This document shows positions 6,955 through 16,115 of a stretch of DNA of 64,000 nt, in pieces. The stretch is taken from positions 1,550,001 through 1,614,000 of the forward strand of contig NSGV01000002.1 of NCBI GenBank assembly GCA_002300355.1. The letters run 5' to 3'. The position numbers and the translations under genes were made by a program. How positions within the stretch are numbered: position 1 is the first letter of the stretch; every line of letters starts with the position of its first letter. The notes beneath the pieces are model-generated. The model ran no database searches, had not been told where the DNA came from, and saw only the letters and a list, made by a program, of their open reading frames with translations. Source of the DNA: Streptomyces sp. TLI_235. Its GTDB lineage: Bacteria; Actinomycetota; Actinomycetes; Streptomycetales; Streptomycetaceae.

Positions 6955-9249
6955 ATGCGGGCCGTCATTCGCTGGATCGTCGCCGATCTCCGCACCCACA
7001 GGGGTCAGGCAGCGCTGGTCACCGTGGTCACCGCGGTCGTCGTCATGTCGCTCGTGCTGGCGAGCGCGCTGCTCCAGGACACGGCCAACCCGTGGCAGCG
7101 GATCTTCAAGCAGTCCAACGGCGCACACGTGTGGCTGCACGTCCGTCCCGGGGCCGACACGAGCGCCGTGACCCGCCTGGACGGCGTCGCCGCGGTCGCC
7201 GGCCCGTACCGGGCGGCCCCGGTCACCCTGGTGCGCAGCACCGGAAAGGTCTCCCTGGAACTGCGCGGGGTCGGCCCCGAGCCGTCGGGGGTGGCGCAGC
7301 CCGTGCTGCGCTCCGGCCACTGGCTCGACCCGGCGGAGCCGGACGGCATCGTGCTGGAGAGCTCCCTCGCGCGCTCGGTGTGGACGGGCAACGGCGACCA
7401 CGTCACCATCCGCAGCCTCGACGGCGTCTCCCACAGCGTCCGGGTGGTGGGCATCGCCGACAGCGCCGACCAGGGCGGGTTCCCCAACTGGACGCCCGGC
7501 CTCGGCTGGGCGCTGCCCGGCACCCTCGACGCGATCGAACCGAACGCCAACCACACCGAGGACGTCCTGGGGCTGCGCCTCGGCGACCCGCTCGCCACCG
7601 ACTTCACCGCCCAGCAGGCCGTCACCGCGCTCGGCGGCGACCAGGTCACCCAGGTCTCCACCTGGAACCAGGTACGGGCCTCCATGGACCAGGACAACCG
7701 GCTGCTCGGGCTCCTGCTCGGCACGTTCGGCCTGGCCGCCCTGCTGGCCGCGGCGCTCGCCGTGGCCGGCGCCGCCGGCAGCCGGGTGCTCGGCCAGGTC
7801 CAGGACATCGCCGTCCTCAAGGCGGTCGGCTTCACCCCGGGCCAGATCGTCCGGATGTTCCTCTACGAGCACACCGCGCTCGCGCTGGTCGGCATCGCCC
7901 TCGGTGCCGGCGCCGCCAGGCTGCTCGGCCCGCTGCTCCCCGGCCGGATCGGCGAGTCCATGGCCGTGTGGCAGACCCTGCCCGGGCACACCGGCGTCCT
8001 GGCCCTGACCGGCGCCGGCGCGGTGCTCAGCATCGCGCTGGCCACCGTCCTGCCGGCCTGGCAGGCAGGACGGGTGCCGCCGACGCCGGCCCTCCGGACG
8101 GACCTGACCGGCACCCGGATGTCCCGCCTGGCCCGCCTCGCCCTGCTGCTGCACCTGCCGCCGGCCCTCGTCCTGGGAGCCCGGGACGCCTTCCACCGTC
8201 CGCTCCGCGCCACCCTCACCGTGGGGCGGCTGGCCATCCCGATCCTCCTGATCACCGTCGCGCTGGGGAACTGGGCCACGCTCGACGGCTTCCAGCAACG
8301 CCCGGAGCGGGTCGGCCTGGCCGGCGTCCTGACCGCGCGGCCGAACGCCATCGGCGACGTCGCGGCCCGCAGCCTGCTGGAACGGACCTCCGGCGTCGCC
8401 GCCGCCTACCCCGGCGTCGAGGTCGAGGCCCTCGTCCCCGGCCAGACCCGCACCGTCACCGTGCGCGGCCTCGGCACCTCGGAGCGGCCCTACCCGTACC
8501 CCGTCACCGAGGGCCGGGGCATCCGCGAACGCGACGAGGCCGTCGCAGGGCAGGGCCTGCTCGACCTGATGCACGTCCACGTCGGGTCCTGGGTGCGGGT
8601 GACCGCCGGCGGCACCCCGCACATCCTCCACATCGTCGGCCGGACCATCCAGCCCGATCACAACGGGGAGATCCTCTCCGTCGGCCTCGACGCGCTGGGC
8701 GGGCCCGGCGGTCTACCCCTCCCCCAGTACTACAGCGTGGTCCCGCGCCCGGGCACCAGCCCGACCGCCCTCCGGGCCGAGCTGCTCGACACGGCGGCCG
8801 GACGGCTCGACGTGCGGCCGGTGGACAATCCCGCCGACCGGCTCGGCGTCCTCCGGCCGGTGACCGTCGGACTCGTCGCCGTCCTCGCCCTGATCGGCCT
8901 GTCCGAGCTCCTGACCGCGACCAGCGGCGGACTGCGCGACCACACCCGTGACCTCGGCGTCCTGCGGGCGATCGGCCTGACCCCGCGCCAGGTCACCGCA
9001 GTGATCGTCACCAGCACCGCGCTGCTCGCGCTGACCGCGACGGTCGCCGGAACGGCGCTGGGCGTGCTGCTGTCGGACCGGCTGATCAACCTCCAGGGCC
9101 GTACCAGCGGCGTGGGCGCCGGCATCGCGCAGAGCCCCTCCCCGGCGATGCTGTTCCTGCTCGCGGCCTCGGCCGTCACCGTCGCCGCGGTCGTCTCCGC
9201 AATCCCGGCGGCCCGTGCGACGTCCCGGACCCCGGTGTCCTACCTGTAA
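6955..9249 (+). CDS. ABC transporter permease, FtsX/MacB family, duplicated
   Basis: This 764-aa membrane protein is the partner of the preceding ATPase. Layout: one N-terminal helix (about 17-42), an extracytoplasmic MacB-like domain (about 45-240), a first FtsX core with three helices (about 250-375, including GQVQDIAVLKAVGFTPGQI), a second single helix (about 420-440), a second periplasmic part, and a second FtsX core (about 630-760, RDLGVLRAIGLTPRQV). The two FtsX cores, each with a [AV]LKAVG/VLRAIG coupling motif, show an internal duplication, which is common in actinobacterial exporters. It ends with a 10-nt tail-to-tail overlap with the convergent gene at 9240-9785. Likely substrates are lipids, peptides or antibiotics, but nothing here decides. 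Confidence 0.92.
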   Translation: MRAVIRWIVADLRTHRGQAALVTVVTAVVVMSLVLASALLQDTANPWQRIFKQSNGAHVWLHVRPGADTSAVTRLDGVAAVAGPYRAAPVTLVRSTGKVSLELRGVGPEPSGVAQPVLRSGHWLDPAEPDGIVLESSLARSVWTGNGDHVTIRSLDGVSHSVRVVGIADSADQGGFPNWTPGLGWALPGTLDAIEPNANHTEDVLGLRLGDPLATDFTAQQAVTALGGDQVTQVSTWNQVRASMDQDNRLLGLLLGTFGLAALLAAALAVAGAAGSRVLGQVQDIAVLKAVGFTPGQIVRMFLYEHTALALVGIALGAGAARLLGPLLPGRIGESMAVWQTLPGHTGVLALTGAGAVLSIALATVLPAWQAGRVPPTPALRTDLTGTRMSRLARLALLLHLPPALVLGARDAFHRPLRATLTVGRLAIPILLITVALGNWATLDGFQQRPERVGLAGVLTARPNAIGDVAARSLLERTSGVAAAYPGVEVEALVPGQTRTVTVRGLGTSERPYPYPVTEGRGIRERDEAVAGQGLLDLMHVHVGSWVRVTAGGTPHILHIVGRTIQPDHNGEILSVGLDALGGPGGLPLPQYYSVVPRPGTSPTALRAELLDTAAGRLDVRPVDNPADRLGVLRPVTVGLVAVLALIGLSELLTATSGGLRDHTRDLGVLRAIGLTPRQVTAVIVTSTALLALTATVAGTALGVLLSDRLINLQGRTSGVGAGIAQSPSPAMLFLLAASAVTVAAVVSAIPAARATSRTPVSYL

Positions 9250-9785
9250 TCCCTCTCGAGGCCGAGGGCCTCACATTCGTCTCCTGTGACGGTGTCCGCC
9301 CCCTCGCCTTCGAAGCCGGCGTAGCACTCGACTTCACTCCGGTGGTCGGCCCCGGCCACGACGGTGAATATCTTGAGCACCTTTTCACCGTTCATCCGGA
9401 CCCGCAGGCCTTCAAAAGGCGCAAAAGGCAGAGTGCACACCTTGCTCCACTGCCGGTCGCTTGCAAAGGTGATGACGCTGACCCGGACCGGAAAAGCCGC
9501 CCGCACCGCGCGTTCACCAGGGGGCCCACATTCCACGAAGCCGAGCGATGCGCACTTCTTCGCGGTGAACTCGCCCCCGTCATCGTCGACCACCACGCAT
9601 GTCACGGCACCGTCGGGATCGTCGACCAGCACCGTGACGACGTTCAGCACCTCGTAGGCGCCAATGCGAACACCCATGCCGGGGAACGGGGCGAAGGGCA
9701 GGTCCAGGTCCCGCACCCATGTCTTTCCTTCCGCCTCGATAACGAGACGCACCCCGAAGGGGTCAGCCTGATCCTGGCTTCGCAT
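9240..9785 (-). CDS. Hypothetical protein made of two tandem copies of one ~80-aa unit
   Basis: This 181-aa protein is one I do not recognise. It contains the same unit twice: repeat 1 (about residues 10-84) has LPFAPFPGMGVRI, EVLNVVTVLVDD, Cys63 and KKCASLGF; repeat 2 (about 97-176) has LPFAPFEGLRVRM, KVLKIFTVVAGAD, Cys154 and DECEALGL. The offset is about 90 residues. No signal peptide or membrane helix is visible, so it is probably cytoplasmic; the composition is acidic. Base composition is a little more A+T-rich than the neighbours. It is convergent with, and overlaps by 10 nt, the ABC permease gene. The start ATG at 9785 has AGAAG upstream. The conserved cysteines and beta-rich pattern suggest a small domain duplicated within the gene. 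Confidence 0.75.
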   Translation of the reverse strand: MRSQDQADPFGVRLVIEAEGKTWVRDLDLPFAPFPGMGVRIGAYEVLNVVTVLVDDPDGAVTCVVVDDDGGEFTAKKCASLGFVECGPPGERAVRAAFPVRVSVITFASDRQWSKVCTLPFAPFEGLRVRMNGEKVLKIFTVVAGADHRSEVECYAGFEGEGADTVTGDECEALGLERDYR

Positions 9786-9985
9786 CTTCTCTCCCCGCCC
9801 TCACCGATTGTCGGCCGTCGCCCAGGACCACCTGCCTACCGGGTCTTCGGCCGCACAGATGCTAACAGCCCGGACCAGGAGCACTGCGTCTCACAGCCGA
9901 ATTTCAAGAAGCCGGATTCCGCGGCAAATGGAATGCGCCTGTCGATGAAACTCAGGTACAGGTGACACTCATTCGCCAGGGCCGG

Positions 9986-11254
9986 TCACGCCATGCCGTG
10001 GGCCCGCTGGGCGCGCCGCGATGCGGAGTCGATCAGTACGGCGGCGAGGAGCACCCCGGCCGTGATCACGAACTGGAGCGACCCCTGGACGCCGACGAGC
10101 GCCACTCCGGAGGCGATCGACTGGATGACGAGGATGCCGACCAGCGCCGACCAGGTCGTGCCGCGTGCACCGAACAGGCTGGCGCCGCCGAGCACGGCTG
10201 CGGCGAGGGCGCTCAGCAGCAGGGTGGGTGAGCTGGAGGGCTGGATGGTCGCCGCCGTCGGCGAGGCCAGCAGCAGCCCTCCGACGGCAGCCGTCGCGCC
10301 CGAGATCGTGAAGACGGTGATCCGGACCACCGCCACGTTGATGCCGGTGCGGCGGGCGGCCTCGGGTGCGCTGCCGAGCGCGAAGACCTTCCGGCCGTAC
10401 GGCATGCGGCGCAGCAGGTAGTCCATGACGGCGACGGCCGCCAGGAAGATCAGCAGAGCCAGCGGCAGCCCCTGGAACGCGTCGAGCACGGCGGCGGCGG
10501 TGAACGCGACCGCCGCGAGCGCACCGGTGCGCAGCGCGATGACGCCGACGGGTGCGGCCGGCATTCCGGCGGCCCTGCGGCGTCGGCGGTCGCGGTAGGA
10601 GGTGAGGAGGAACGCCGCTGTGCCGAGGGCCGCGAGGCCGTACGTCGCGGCCGGTTCGCCGAGGTAGCTGGTGGTGAGCGAGGCGACCAGGCCGGTGTCG
10701 CTGAAGTCGAGGGTGCCGCTGGCTCCCAGCAGGTAGAGCATCAGGCCGTACCAGCCGAGCAGCCCGGCCAGGGTGACGGCGTACGCCGGCACCCCCGACT
10801 TGGCGTGGAGGAACCCCTGCAGGGCTCCGATGGCGGCGCCGCAGAGGACGGCGAGGAGGACGGCGACGCCCTCCGGGATGCCGGAGCGCACGTTCAGGAC
10901 GGCGAAGACGACGGTCGACAGTCCTGCCACCGAGCCCACCGACAGGTCGATCTCCCCGAGTGCCAGCACGAAGACGAGGCCCAGCGCGATCATCCCGGTG
11001 CCTGCCATGTCCACGCTGATGTGGGACAGGTTGCGGGGCGAGAGGAAGTTGCCGTTGAAGGCCTGGAACGCGAGCCAGAGCGGGAGCAGGCCGAGGATGA
11101 TCCAGGGCCGGCCGATCTCTCCGCGCTGCATCATGAGCTTGAGCCACTGCCCGCTGCGCCGCAGTGCCCGTGCGCGCCCCGGTCCGGCCGTCCGGCCTGC
11201 TGCGTCGTGGGTGCCCCGGACGGGGCCTGCCTCGGGTGTTTCCAAGCGGCTCAC
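9986..11254 (-). CDS. Sugar ABC transporter permease (CUT2, XylH/RbsC-like)
   Basis: This 422-aa polytopic permease of a monosaccharide importer contains the characteristic CUT2 stretches FVLALGEIDLSVGSVAGL (about residues 95-112), AVLCGAAIGALQGFLHAKSG with PAYAVTLAGLLGW, LLRRMPYGRKVFALGSAPEA and a C-terminal block ALAAAVLGGASLFGARGT. The first ~50 residues are hydrophilic. I chose the GTG at 11254, which overlaps the ATPase stop by 4 nt (GTGA). It is the last gene of a four-gene set: phosphatase, binding protein, ATPase, permease. The nearest named relatives are xylose transporters (XylH); the actual sugar is inferred only by similarity. Confidence 0.92.
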   Translation of the reverse strand: MSRLETPEAGPVRGTHDAAGRTAGPGRARALRRSGQWLKLMMQRGEIGRPWIILGLLPLWLAFQAFNGNFLSPRNLSHISVDMAGTGMIALGLVFVLALGEIDLSVGSVAGLSTVVFAVLNVRSGIPEGVAVLLAVLCGAAIGALQGFLHAKSGVPAYAVTLAGLLGWYGLMLYLLGASGTLDFSDTGLVASLTTSYLGEPAATYGLAALGTAAFLLTSYRDRRRRRAAGMPAAPVGVIALRTGALAAVAFTAAAVLDAFQGLPLALLIFLAAVAVMDYLLRRMPYGRKVFALGSAPEAARRTGINVAVVRITVFTISGATAAVGGLLLASPTAATIQPSSSPTLLLSALAAAVLGGASLFGARGTTWSALVGILVIQSIASGVALVGVQGSLQFVITAGVLLAAVLIDSASRRAQRAHGMA

Positions 11255-12048
11255 AGACCCGCCTCCTCCCACTCCGCCGCCTCCGCCGCACGCATCGTGA
11301 CGGCGTTCTCCGTGGTGCCGATGACGGAGGAGACGATCTGTTCCTGGGACGTCATGTTGACGTCGTAGAAGCCGTTGTTGCGGCCGTGGCGCAGGACGGC
11401 CACCCAGTCCGCGACGGCCTTGACGTCGCTGAGGTTGTGGCTGACGAGCAGCACGCCGAGACCTCGGTCGCGGAGCTGCTCGATCAGGTCGAGGAACTGC
11501 CCGGTCTGCCTGATACCCAGGGCCGCCGTGGGTTCGTCGAGGAGTACGAGGTCCGGTTCGCCGAGCAGGGCGCGGCAGATCGCGAGGCTCTGCCGCTGTC
11601 CCGCCGAGAGCGTGGACACGGGAACGCGCAGGTCGGGGATGTGAACGGAGAGGATGTCCATCAGTTCGTGGGTGCGGCGCTCCATCTCCAGCTCGTCCAG
11701 TCCCAGGCCGCGGCGGAGCTCACGGCCGAGGAAGATGTTCGCGACCGCGTCGAGGGCGTCGCACAGGGCGAGGTCCTGGTACACCGTCGCGATGCCCAGT
11801 GCCTGCGCCTCATGAGGGCGGGTGAGCCGGACCTCCCGGCCCTGCCACTCGATGACGCCACCGTCGGCGGGCTCCACGCCCGCGATCAGTTTGACGAGCG
11901 TGGACTTCCCCGCACCGTTGTCGCCCATCAAGGCGACCACCTCGCCCGCGTTGACCTCGAGCTGTACGTCGGTGAGTGCCTGGACCGCGCCGTACCGTTT
12001 GGAGACCGCGTGCAGCGACAACAGGGGCGGGTCTGCGGTACGTGCCAT
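11251..12048 (-). CDS. Sugar ABC transporter ATP-binding protein (CUT2, single ABC domain, XylG-like)
   Basis: This 265-aa ATPase has Walker A GDNGAGKST (about 42-50), signature LSAGQRQSLAICRAL (about 146-160), Walker B LVLLDEPTAAL (about 169-179) and switch VSHN. Most CUT2 ATPases (RbsA, XylG of enterobacteria) are ~500-aa double ABC proteins. This is a single-domain version, as is common in actinobacterial xylose-type systems. It lies 65 nt after the binding-protein gene and overlaps the permease start by 4 nt. The ATG at 12048 has AAGGAG seven nt upstream. Confidence 0.92.
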   Translation of the reverse strand: MARTADPPLLSLHAVSKRYGAVQALTDVQLEVNAGEVVALMGDNGAGKSTLVKLIAGVEPADGGVIEWQGREVRLTRPHEAQALGIATVYQDLALCDALDAVANIFLGRELRRGLGLDELEMERRTHELMDILSVHIPDLRVPVSTLSAGQRQSLAICRALLGEPDLVLLDEPTAALGIRQTGQFLDLIEQLRDRGLGVLLVSHNLSDVKAVADWVAVLRHGRNNGFYDVNMTSQEQIVSSVIGTTENAVTMRAAEAAEWEEAGL

Positions 12049-12113
12049 CTGCTTTCTCCTTCACCGCCGGATCGTCCGGGGCAACGCGCGATGCGAGGGC
12101 TGCGGGGCCGTCG

Positions 12114-13232
12114 TCAGTCGAGCCCGGCGTTCCGGCACGCGGCTGCGAGTTCGGCGGTGCATATCTGGTGGACGGTGTACATCCCGTCCGCGACGACGGT
12201 GAGCTTGATGTTCTCGGCGGTCACGGCGACAGGGGTGAGCAGCACGGCGGGGACGCTCTTGGTCGTGAAGCTGTCGACCGTGGTCTTCGCGAGCCCGTCG
12301 AGGTTCCTGCCCCGGCCGAGCGCCACGGCCATCTGCGCTGCCGTGTCGGCCTCCGCCTCGTAGGGCTTGTAGACGGTCATGTACTGTTCGCCCGTCACGA
12401 GGCGCCGTAGGGCGGGAAGTTCGGCGTCCTCGCCGACCACCGGGGGCAGCGGGTCGACGTGGGCGGCCTTGAGGGCGGCGACGGCCCCGGCCGCGATCAC
12501 GTCGTCGGCGGCGTAGACACCGTCGATCGTGTCCGGGCCGGCGCTCGCGATGGCGGCGGACGTCGCCGCGTACGCGTCCTGCTTGTTGGGGGCCGGGATC
12601 GTGAACGCGCGCGCCGTGTTGAGCTGGACCCCGCCGCTCTTGAGGATGGGCATGGCCACGCTGGTCGACAGGGGGAACGAGGCCGGGGAATTCTTGAACG
12701 GGCTGGCGAGCCAGAGGACCTGGCCGCCCTGCGCCTTCGCCCCCATGGCCCTGAGCAGCGCCTGGGCCTGGAGCCGCCCGATGGCGTACGTGTCGAAGGA
12801 GACGAAGCCGGAGATCGGGCCGCCGGCGAGCCGGTCGTAGGCGATCACCGGAACTCCTGCGTCCCGGGCCTGCTGCACCGATCGCCGCATCGCCCCGGCG
12901 TCGACGGCATCGAAGATGAGGACCCTGACCCCGCTGATCAGCATGGTGTCCAACTGATGGCGCTGGGCGGAGGCGTCGCCCTGGGCGTTGGCGTACTTCA
13001 CCGTGCAGGCCCCGCAGAGCTCCTTGATCCTCTTCTCGATGAGCGGCTTGTCGAAGTTCTGGTAGCGGGTGGCGTTGTTGTCGGGCATCAGCACGCCGAC
13101 GCTGAAGCCGCCCGACCCCGCGGCACCCGCCGGCAGGTCGGCCGAACCGCCGGTCTGCGCGCAGGCGGCGAACACCAGGGCCGCGGAGACCGCCACGGCC
13201 AGGGCGGCGGAGCGGTGCTGTCGGATCCTCAC
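12114..13232 (-). CDS. Sugar-binding lipoprotein (CUT2, XylF-like)
   Basis: This 372-aa substrate-binding protein of the periplasmic-binding-protein 4 family has a lipobox near FAACAQ (Cys about 24). Family marks are GVLMPDNNATRYQNFDKPL, LISGVRVLIFDAVDAGAM, AGVPVIAYDRL, DGVYAADDVIAAG and GEDAELPALRRLVTGEQYMT followed by VYKPYEAEADTAAQMAV, close to the XylF pattern. The GTG start at 13232 overlaps by 4 nt the stop of the GAF/PAS/SpoIIE phosphatase gene, so its translation is coupled to that of a signalling protein. The likely ligand is a pentose or related monosaccharide. Confidence 0.92.
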   Translation of the reverse strand: MRIRQHRSAALAVAVSAALVFAACAQTGGSADLPAGAAGSGGFSVGVLMPDNNATRYQNFDKPLIEKRIKELCGACTVKYANAQGDASAQRHQLDTMLISGVRVLIFDAVDAGAMRRSVQQARDAGVPVIAYDRLAGGPISGFVSFDTYAIGRLQAQALLRAMGAKAQGGQVLWLASPFKNSPASFPLSTSVAMPILKSGGVQLNTARAFTIPAPNKQDAYAATSAAIASAGPDTIDGVYAADDVIAAGAVAALKAAHVDPLPPVVGEDAELPALRRLVTGEQYMTVYKPYEAEADTAAQMAVALGRGRNLDGLAKTTVDSFTTKSVPAVLLTPVAVTAENIKLTVVADGMYTVHQICTAELAAACRNAGLD

Positions 13233-15793
13233 GGCGACGACTCCCCGTCCCGGTCCGCACGGCCGGAGCCCTGGGCGCCGGGTGCCCCGCGTGCCGGCAG
13301 GGCGATTTCACTCCACACCTGTTTGCCGCCGCCGACCGGCACCGAGCCCCAGGCAGTGGACATCGCCTCCACGAGCATGATCCCGCGACCACCCGTCGAC
13401 TCCCAGTCCACGATGCGCGGCTTGACCGGTGCCCGCGGCAGCGAGTCGGTCACGGCGATGCGCAGCCGGTCCCCGGCCAGCGTCAGGTCCAGGTGGACAT
13501 CGCCCTGTGTGTGCACGACGGCATTCGTGACCAGCTCGGAGACGACGAGCAGGACCACGTCGGCCTCCTCCGTCACCCCCCAGGAGCGCACCGTGCGTGC
13601 GGTGAAACGGCGTGCGTGCATCACGGCATCGGGAAGGCGCCATGCCCGCCAGCTCGCCCGGACCGGCCGCAGCCCCATCCCGTCGTAGCGCAGGAGCAGC
13701 AGAGCCACGTCGTCGTGCCGGTCGGCGCCGCTGATCAGTTCGTCGGCCACCCGTCCGACGTCCGAGAAGTCGGCGGCACCGAGCACGTCACGGACCCGCC
13801 GTGTCCCGCCGTCCTCGGCCTGCTCCGCGGACACCACCAGGCCGTCCGTCACGAGAGCCAGCACCGCGCCGGGCGAGATGTCGACCACCGTGATGGGGAA
13901 GTCCGCATCCTCGACGACACCCAGCGGCGGACCGCCCGCCACGTCCACCTCCTCGGTGGTGCCGTCGGGGAGGCGCAACAGGGGAGCCGGATGGCCCGCC
14001 CGGACGAACCAGGCGATCCCCTCCTCCATGTTCACGGAGACGTAGCAGCAGGTGGCGAAGAGATCCGTCTTCATGCCGACGAGAAGGCGGTTGGCCCGGG
14101 CGAGGACGACGTCGGGCGGATGGCCCTCCGCCGAGTAGGCCCTGACCGCGGTGCTCACCTGGCCCATGATCGTCGCGGCCTCGGCACTGTGCCCCTGCAC
14201 GTCCCCGATGACGAGCGCGAGTTGGTTGTTGGAGATGATCACGTCGTACCAGTCGCCGCCCATCTCAAGGCCCGCCGTGCCGGGCAGGTAGCGGGCCACG
14301 GCCACGGCGCCGGGCAGCGACGGCAGCTCGCGGGGCAACAGGCTGGTCTGGAGCACGCGAACGAGTTCACGCTCGGTGTCGATCGCCTGGGCACGGGCCA
14401 GGGCCTCCGCCGCGCGTCCCGCGGTCACCGCGAGCCAGGACCGCTCCTGGGCGGTGACCCGGCGCGGAGCGTCCCAGCCGGCGAGGCAGGCTCCGACCAC
14501 CCGGCCCTCGGCGGACAACGGCAGCACGGCGAGGCCACCCGGGCCGACACCCGCCAGGCCCGGTTCGAGAGCGCCGCCCGCGGGCCACACGGTCGTCCGG
14601 CCCTCGCCCAGCACGGCGTCCAGAGCGGGGGAGGTCGAGAGGGAGAGTTCGAGCCACTCGGTGCGCCCGTCCGGCCGCCAGGTCCTCGGCCACGTCCCGG
14701 GTGTCGGCGGGTCCAGCGCGGTGACCGCCAGCCGGTCGCCGCGGAGGACGGCGAACGCCAGCCGGTCGGCGTTCAGCCGGGTGCCGAGGCTGTCCACCAC
14801 GATGCGCCCCACGTCCTGCACCGTCGTCGCCACGGCCAGGGCGGCGGTGAGTTCCTCCACCCGGGCGATCTCGGCAGGCGTGGCACCCTGCGGCATCACG
14901 TCGGCGACCACACCCAGGACGAGCCCCGGTCTGCCCCTGTCGTCGAGCCGTACCCGGCACCGCAGGTGCAGCCAGCGCGGCTCACCGGAGGACCGGCGGG
15001 CACGGAAGACCAGATCCCGCACCTCGGAGGTCGCTCCGCTGCGCCCCACGATGGACATGAAGGTGGGGAGGTCGTCCAGCAGCGTGTGGGCGATCAGGCT
15101 CTCCACGTGCCCGTCGAAGGTGCCCGGGTCGACGTCGAAGAGTTCGAGCATCGTCGCGTCCGTGTGGATGCGGCCGGTGCCGCGGTCGAGGGTGAAGGTA
15201 CCGATGCGGTCCCAGGGCAGCCGGTGGCCCCGGAGTGCGCCGCGCCCCGTCCGCTCGCCGCCGTCCACGTCCATGTACGTGGACACGAGGTCGGCGTACA
15301 GCTCCAGGAGGGTCCGCCGGTCGAGGACCGGCCCCGCCGGGTCGTCCCACACGACGACCAGGCACCCCGGCGCGGCACCCCCTGCCGCCGGCGGGACGGT
15401 CGTCAGGGGCATCACGCCCATCGAGGCGCCGAGGCCCGCCTCGCCGTAGGACACGACCTGCGCGGTGTCCAGCCAGAGCGGCCGGTTCGAACGGACCGCG
15501 TCGGCAAGGGGAGAGCGACCGCTCAGCGCGCAGACGGCAGGGAGGCCGTACCTGCCGGTGGCCGCACCGGCGGCTTCGGTGAGTCTCAGCTCGTGAGCGT
15601 CCGGATCCACCAGGTAGGCGGCGGCCTGGTCCGCGCCGGCCACCGCACGGAAGCGCTCTACTCCGCTTCGCAGCGGTCCGAGGTCCATGAGGTTCTCGAC
15701 CCAGCCGTTCGACGAGCCGCCGTCGCGACTCGCGCTCAGGGCGCCGTCGCTCACATTCCTGCCCATCGACACACCCCACCGCTCGTGGTACAT
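13229..15793 (-). CDS. Multi-domain signalling phosphatase: GAF-PAS-GAF-PP2C(SpoIIE)-HATPase
   Basis: This 854-aa cytoplasmic regulator has no membrane helix. Order read from sequence: GAF-like (about 30-180), PAS (about 195-310, DRIGTFTLDRGTGRIHTDA and RRSSGEPRWLHLRCRV), second GAF (about 318-470), SpoIIE/PP2C phosphatase (about 480-705, with VARYLPGTAGLEMGGDWYDV, LALVIGDVQGHSAEAA and the distal HDDVALLLLRYD metal site) and a C-terminal anti-sigma-type ATPase (about 715-840; SELVTNAVVHTQG, GGRGIMLVEAM). Such proteins control partner-switching cascades: the kinase part binds a sigma factor or phosphorylates an anti-anti-sigma and the phosphatase reverses it. The stop overlaps the start of the sugar-binding gene. 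Start: ATG 15793, or ATG 15766, which has GGTGGGG upstream. Being first gene of a sugar-import operon is unusual. Confidence 0.93.
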   Translation of the reverse strand: MYHERWGVSMGRNVSDGALSASRDGGSSNGWVENLMDLGPLRSGVERFRAVAGADQAAAYLVDPDAHELRLTEAAGAATGRYGLPAVCALSGRSPLADAVRSNRPLWLDTAQVVSYGEAGLGASMGVMPLTTVPPAAGGAAPGCLVVVWDDPAGPVLDRRTLLELYADLVSTYMDVDGGERTGRGALRGHRLPWDRIGTFTLDRGTGRIHTDATMLELFDVDPGTFDGHVESLIAHTLLDDLPTFMSIVGRSGATSEVRDLVFRARRSSGEPRWLHLRCRVRLDDRGRPGLVLGVVADVMPQGATPAEIARVEELTAALAVATTVQDVGRIVVDSLGTRLNADRLAFAVLRGDRLAVTALDPPTPGTWPRTWRPDGRTEWLELSLSTSPALDAVLGEGRTTVWPAGGALEPGLAGVGPGGLAVLPLSAEGRVVGACLAGWDAPRRVTAQERSWLAVTAGRAAEALARAQAIDTERELVRVLQTSLLPRELPSLPGAVAVARYLPGTAGLEMGGDWYDVIISNNQLALVIGDVQGHSAEAATIMGQVSTAVRAYSAEGHPPDVVLARANRLLVGMKTDLFATCCYVSVNMEEGIAWFVRAGHPAPLLRLPDGTTEEVDVAGGPPLGVVEDADFPITVVDISPGAVLALVTDGLVVSAEQAEDGGTRRVRDVLGAADFSDVGRVADELISGADRHDDVALLLLRYDGMGLRPVRASWRAWRLPDAVMHARRFTARTVRSWGVTEEADVVLLVVSELVTNAVVHTQGDVHLDLTLAGDRLRIAVTDSLPRAPVKPRIVDWESTGGRGIMLVEAMSTAWGSVPVGGGKQVWSEIALPARGAPGAQGSGRADRDGESSP

Positions 15794-16115
15794 GCCGGGC
15801 GCCCAGGCAGGTTGACGCCCACTGTGCGGTCACACCTTCGGCGACGAGCCTCCTTCCCGCTCTCGCCGGTGCCGGTTCCGCGTCGTGCGCTTCCGGTGTC
15901 CGGAAGGATGCGACATCCTCTCCCCGGAACGGGAGAAGACTTATACCAGCATGCCACCGGGATGTCGTGCGGGCCTCTCCGACTCTCCCGCTCCGCTGCC
16001 CAGTTCGAGCAGCCCCCGCCCCGGTGGCGGCACCGGGGCGGGAGCCCGCGTGCTTCAGGTGTCACATGAGTCTCCGTCGTCGACTCGCTGGTCCGCCCGG
16101 CGGGTCGTGGTGGTG
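15794..16115. other. Intergenic region upstream of the phosphatase-sugar importer operon
   Basis: These 322 nt lie between the stop of the orphan SBP (16116) and the phosphatase gene, both on the minus strand. They must hold the phosphatase promoter. The only AT-rich spot is TATAAG on the minus strand (15955-15950), a possible -10 without a good -35. I see no gene here. Confidence 0.4.

Noticed and set aside
6157-8661. 834-codon minus-strand frame opposite the ABC exporter genes
   Set aside because: It is antisense to complete ATPase and permease genes and of low complexity.
11251-11254. Frameshift between the CUT2 ATPase and permease
   Set aside because: The 4-nt GTGA overlap is ordinary translational coupling; both genes are complete.
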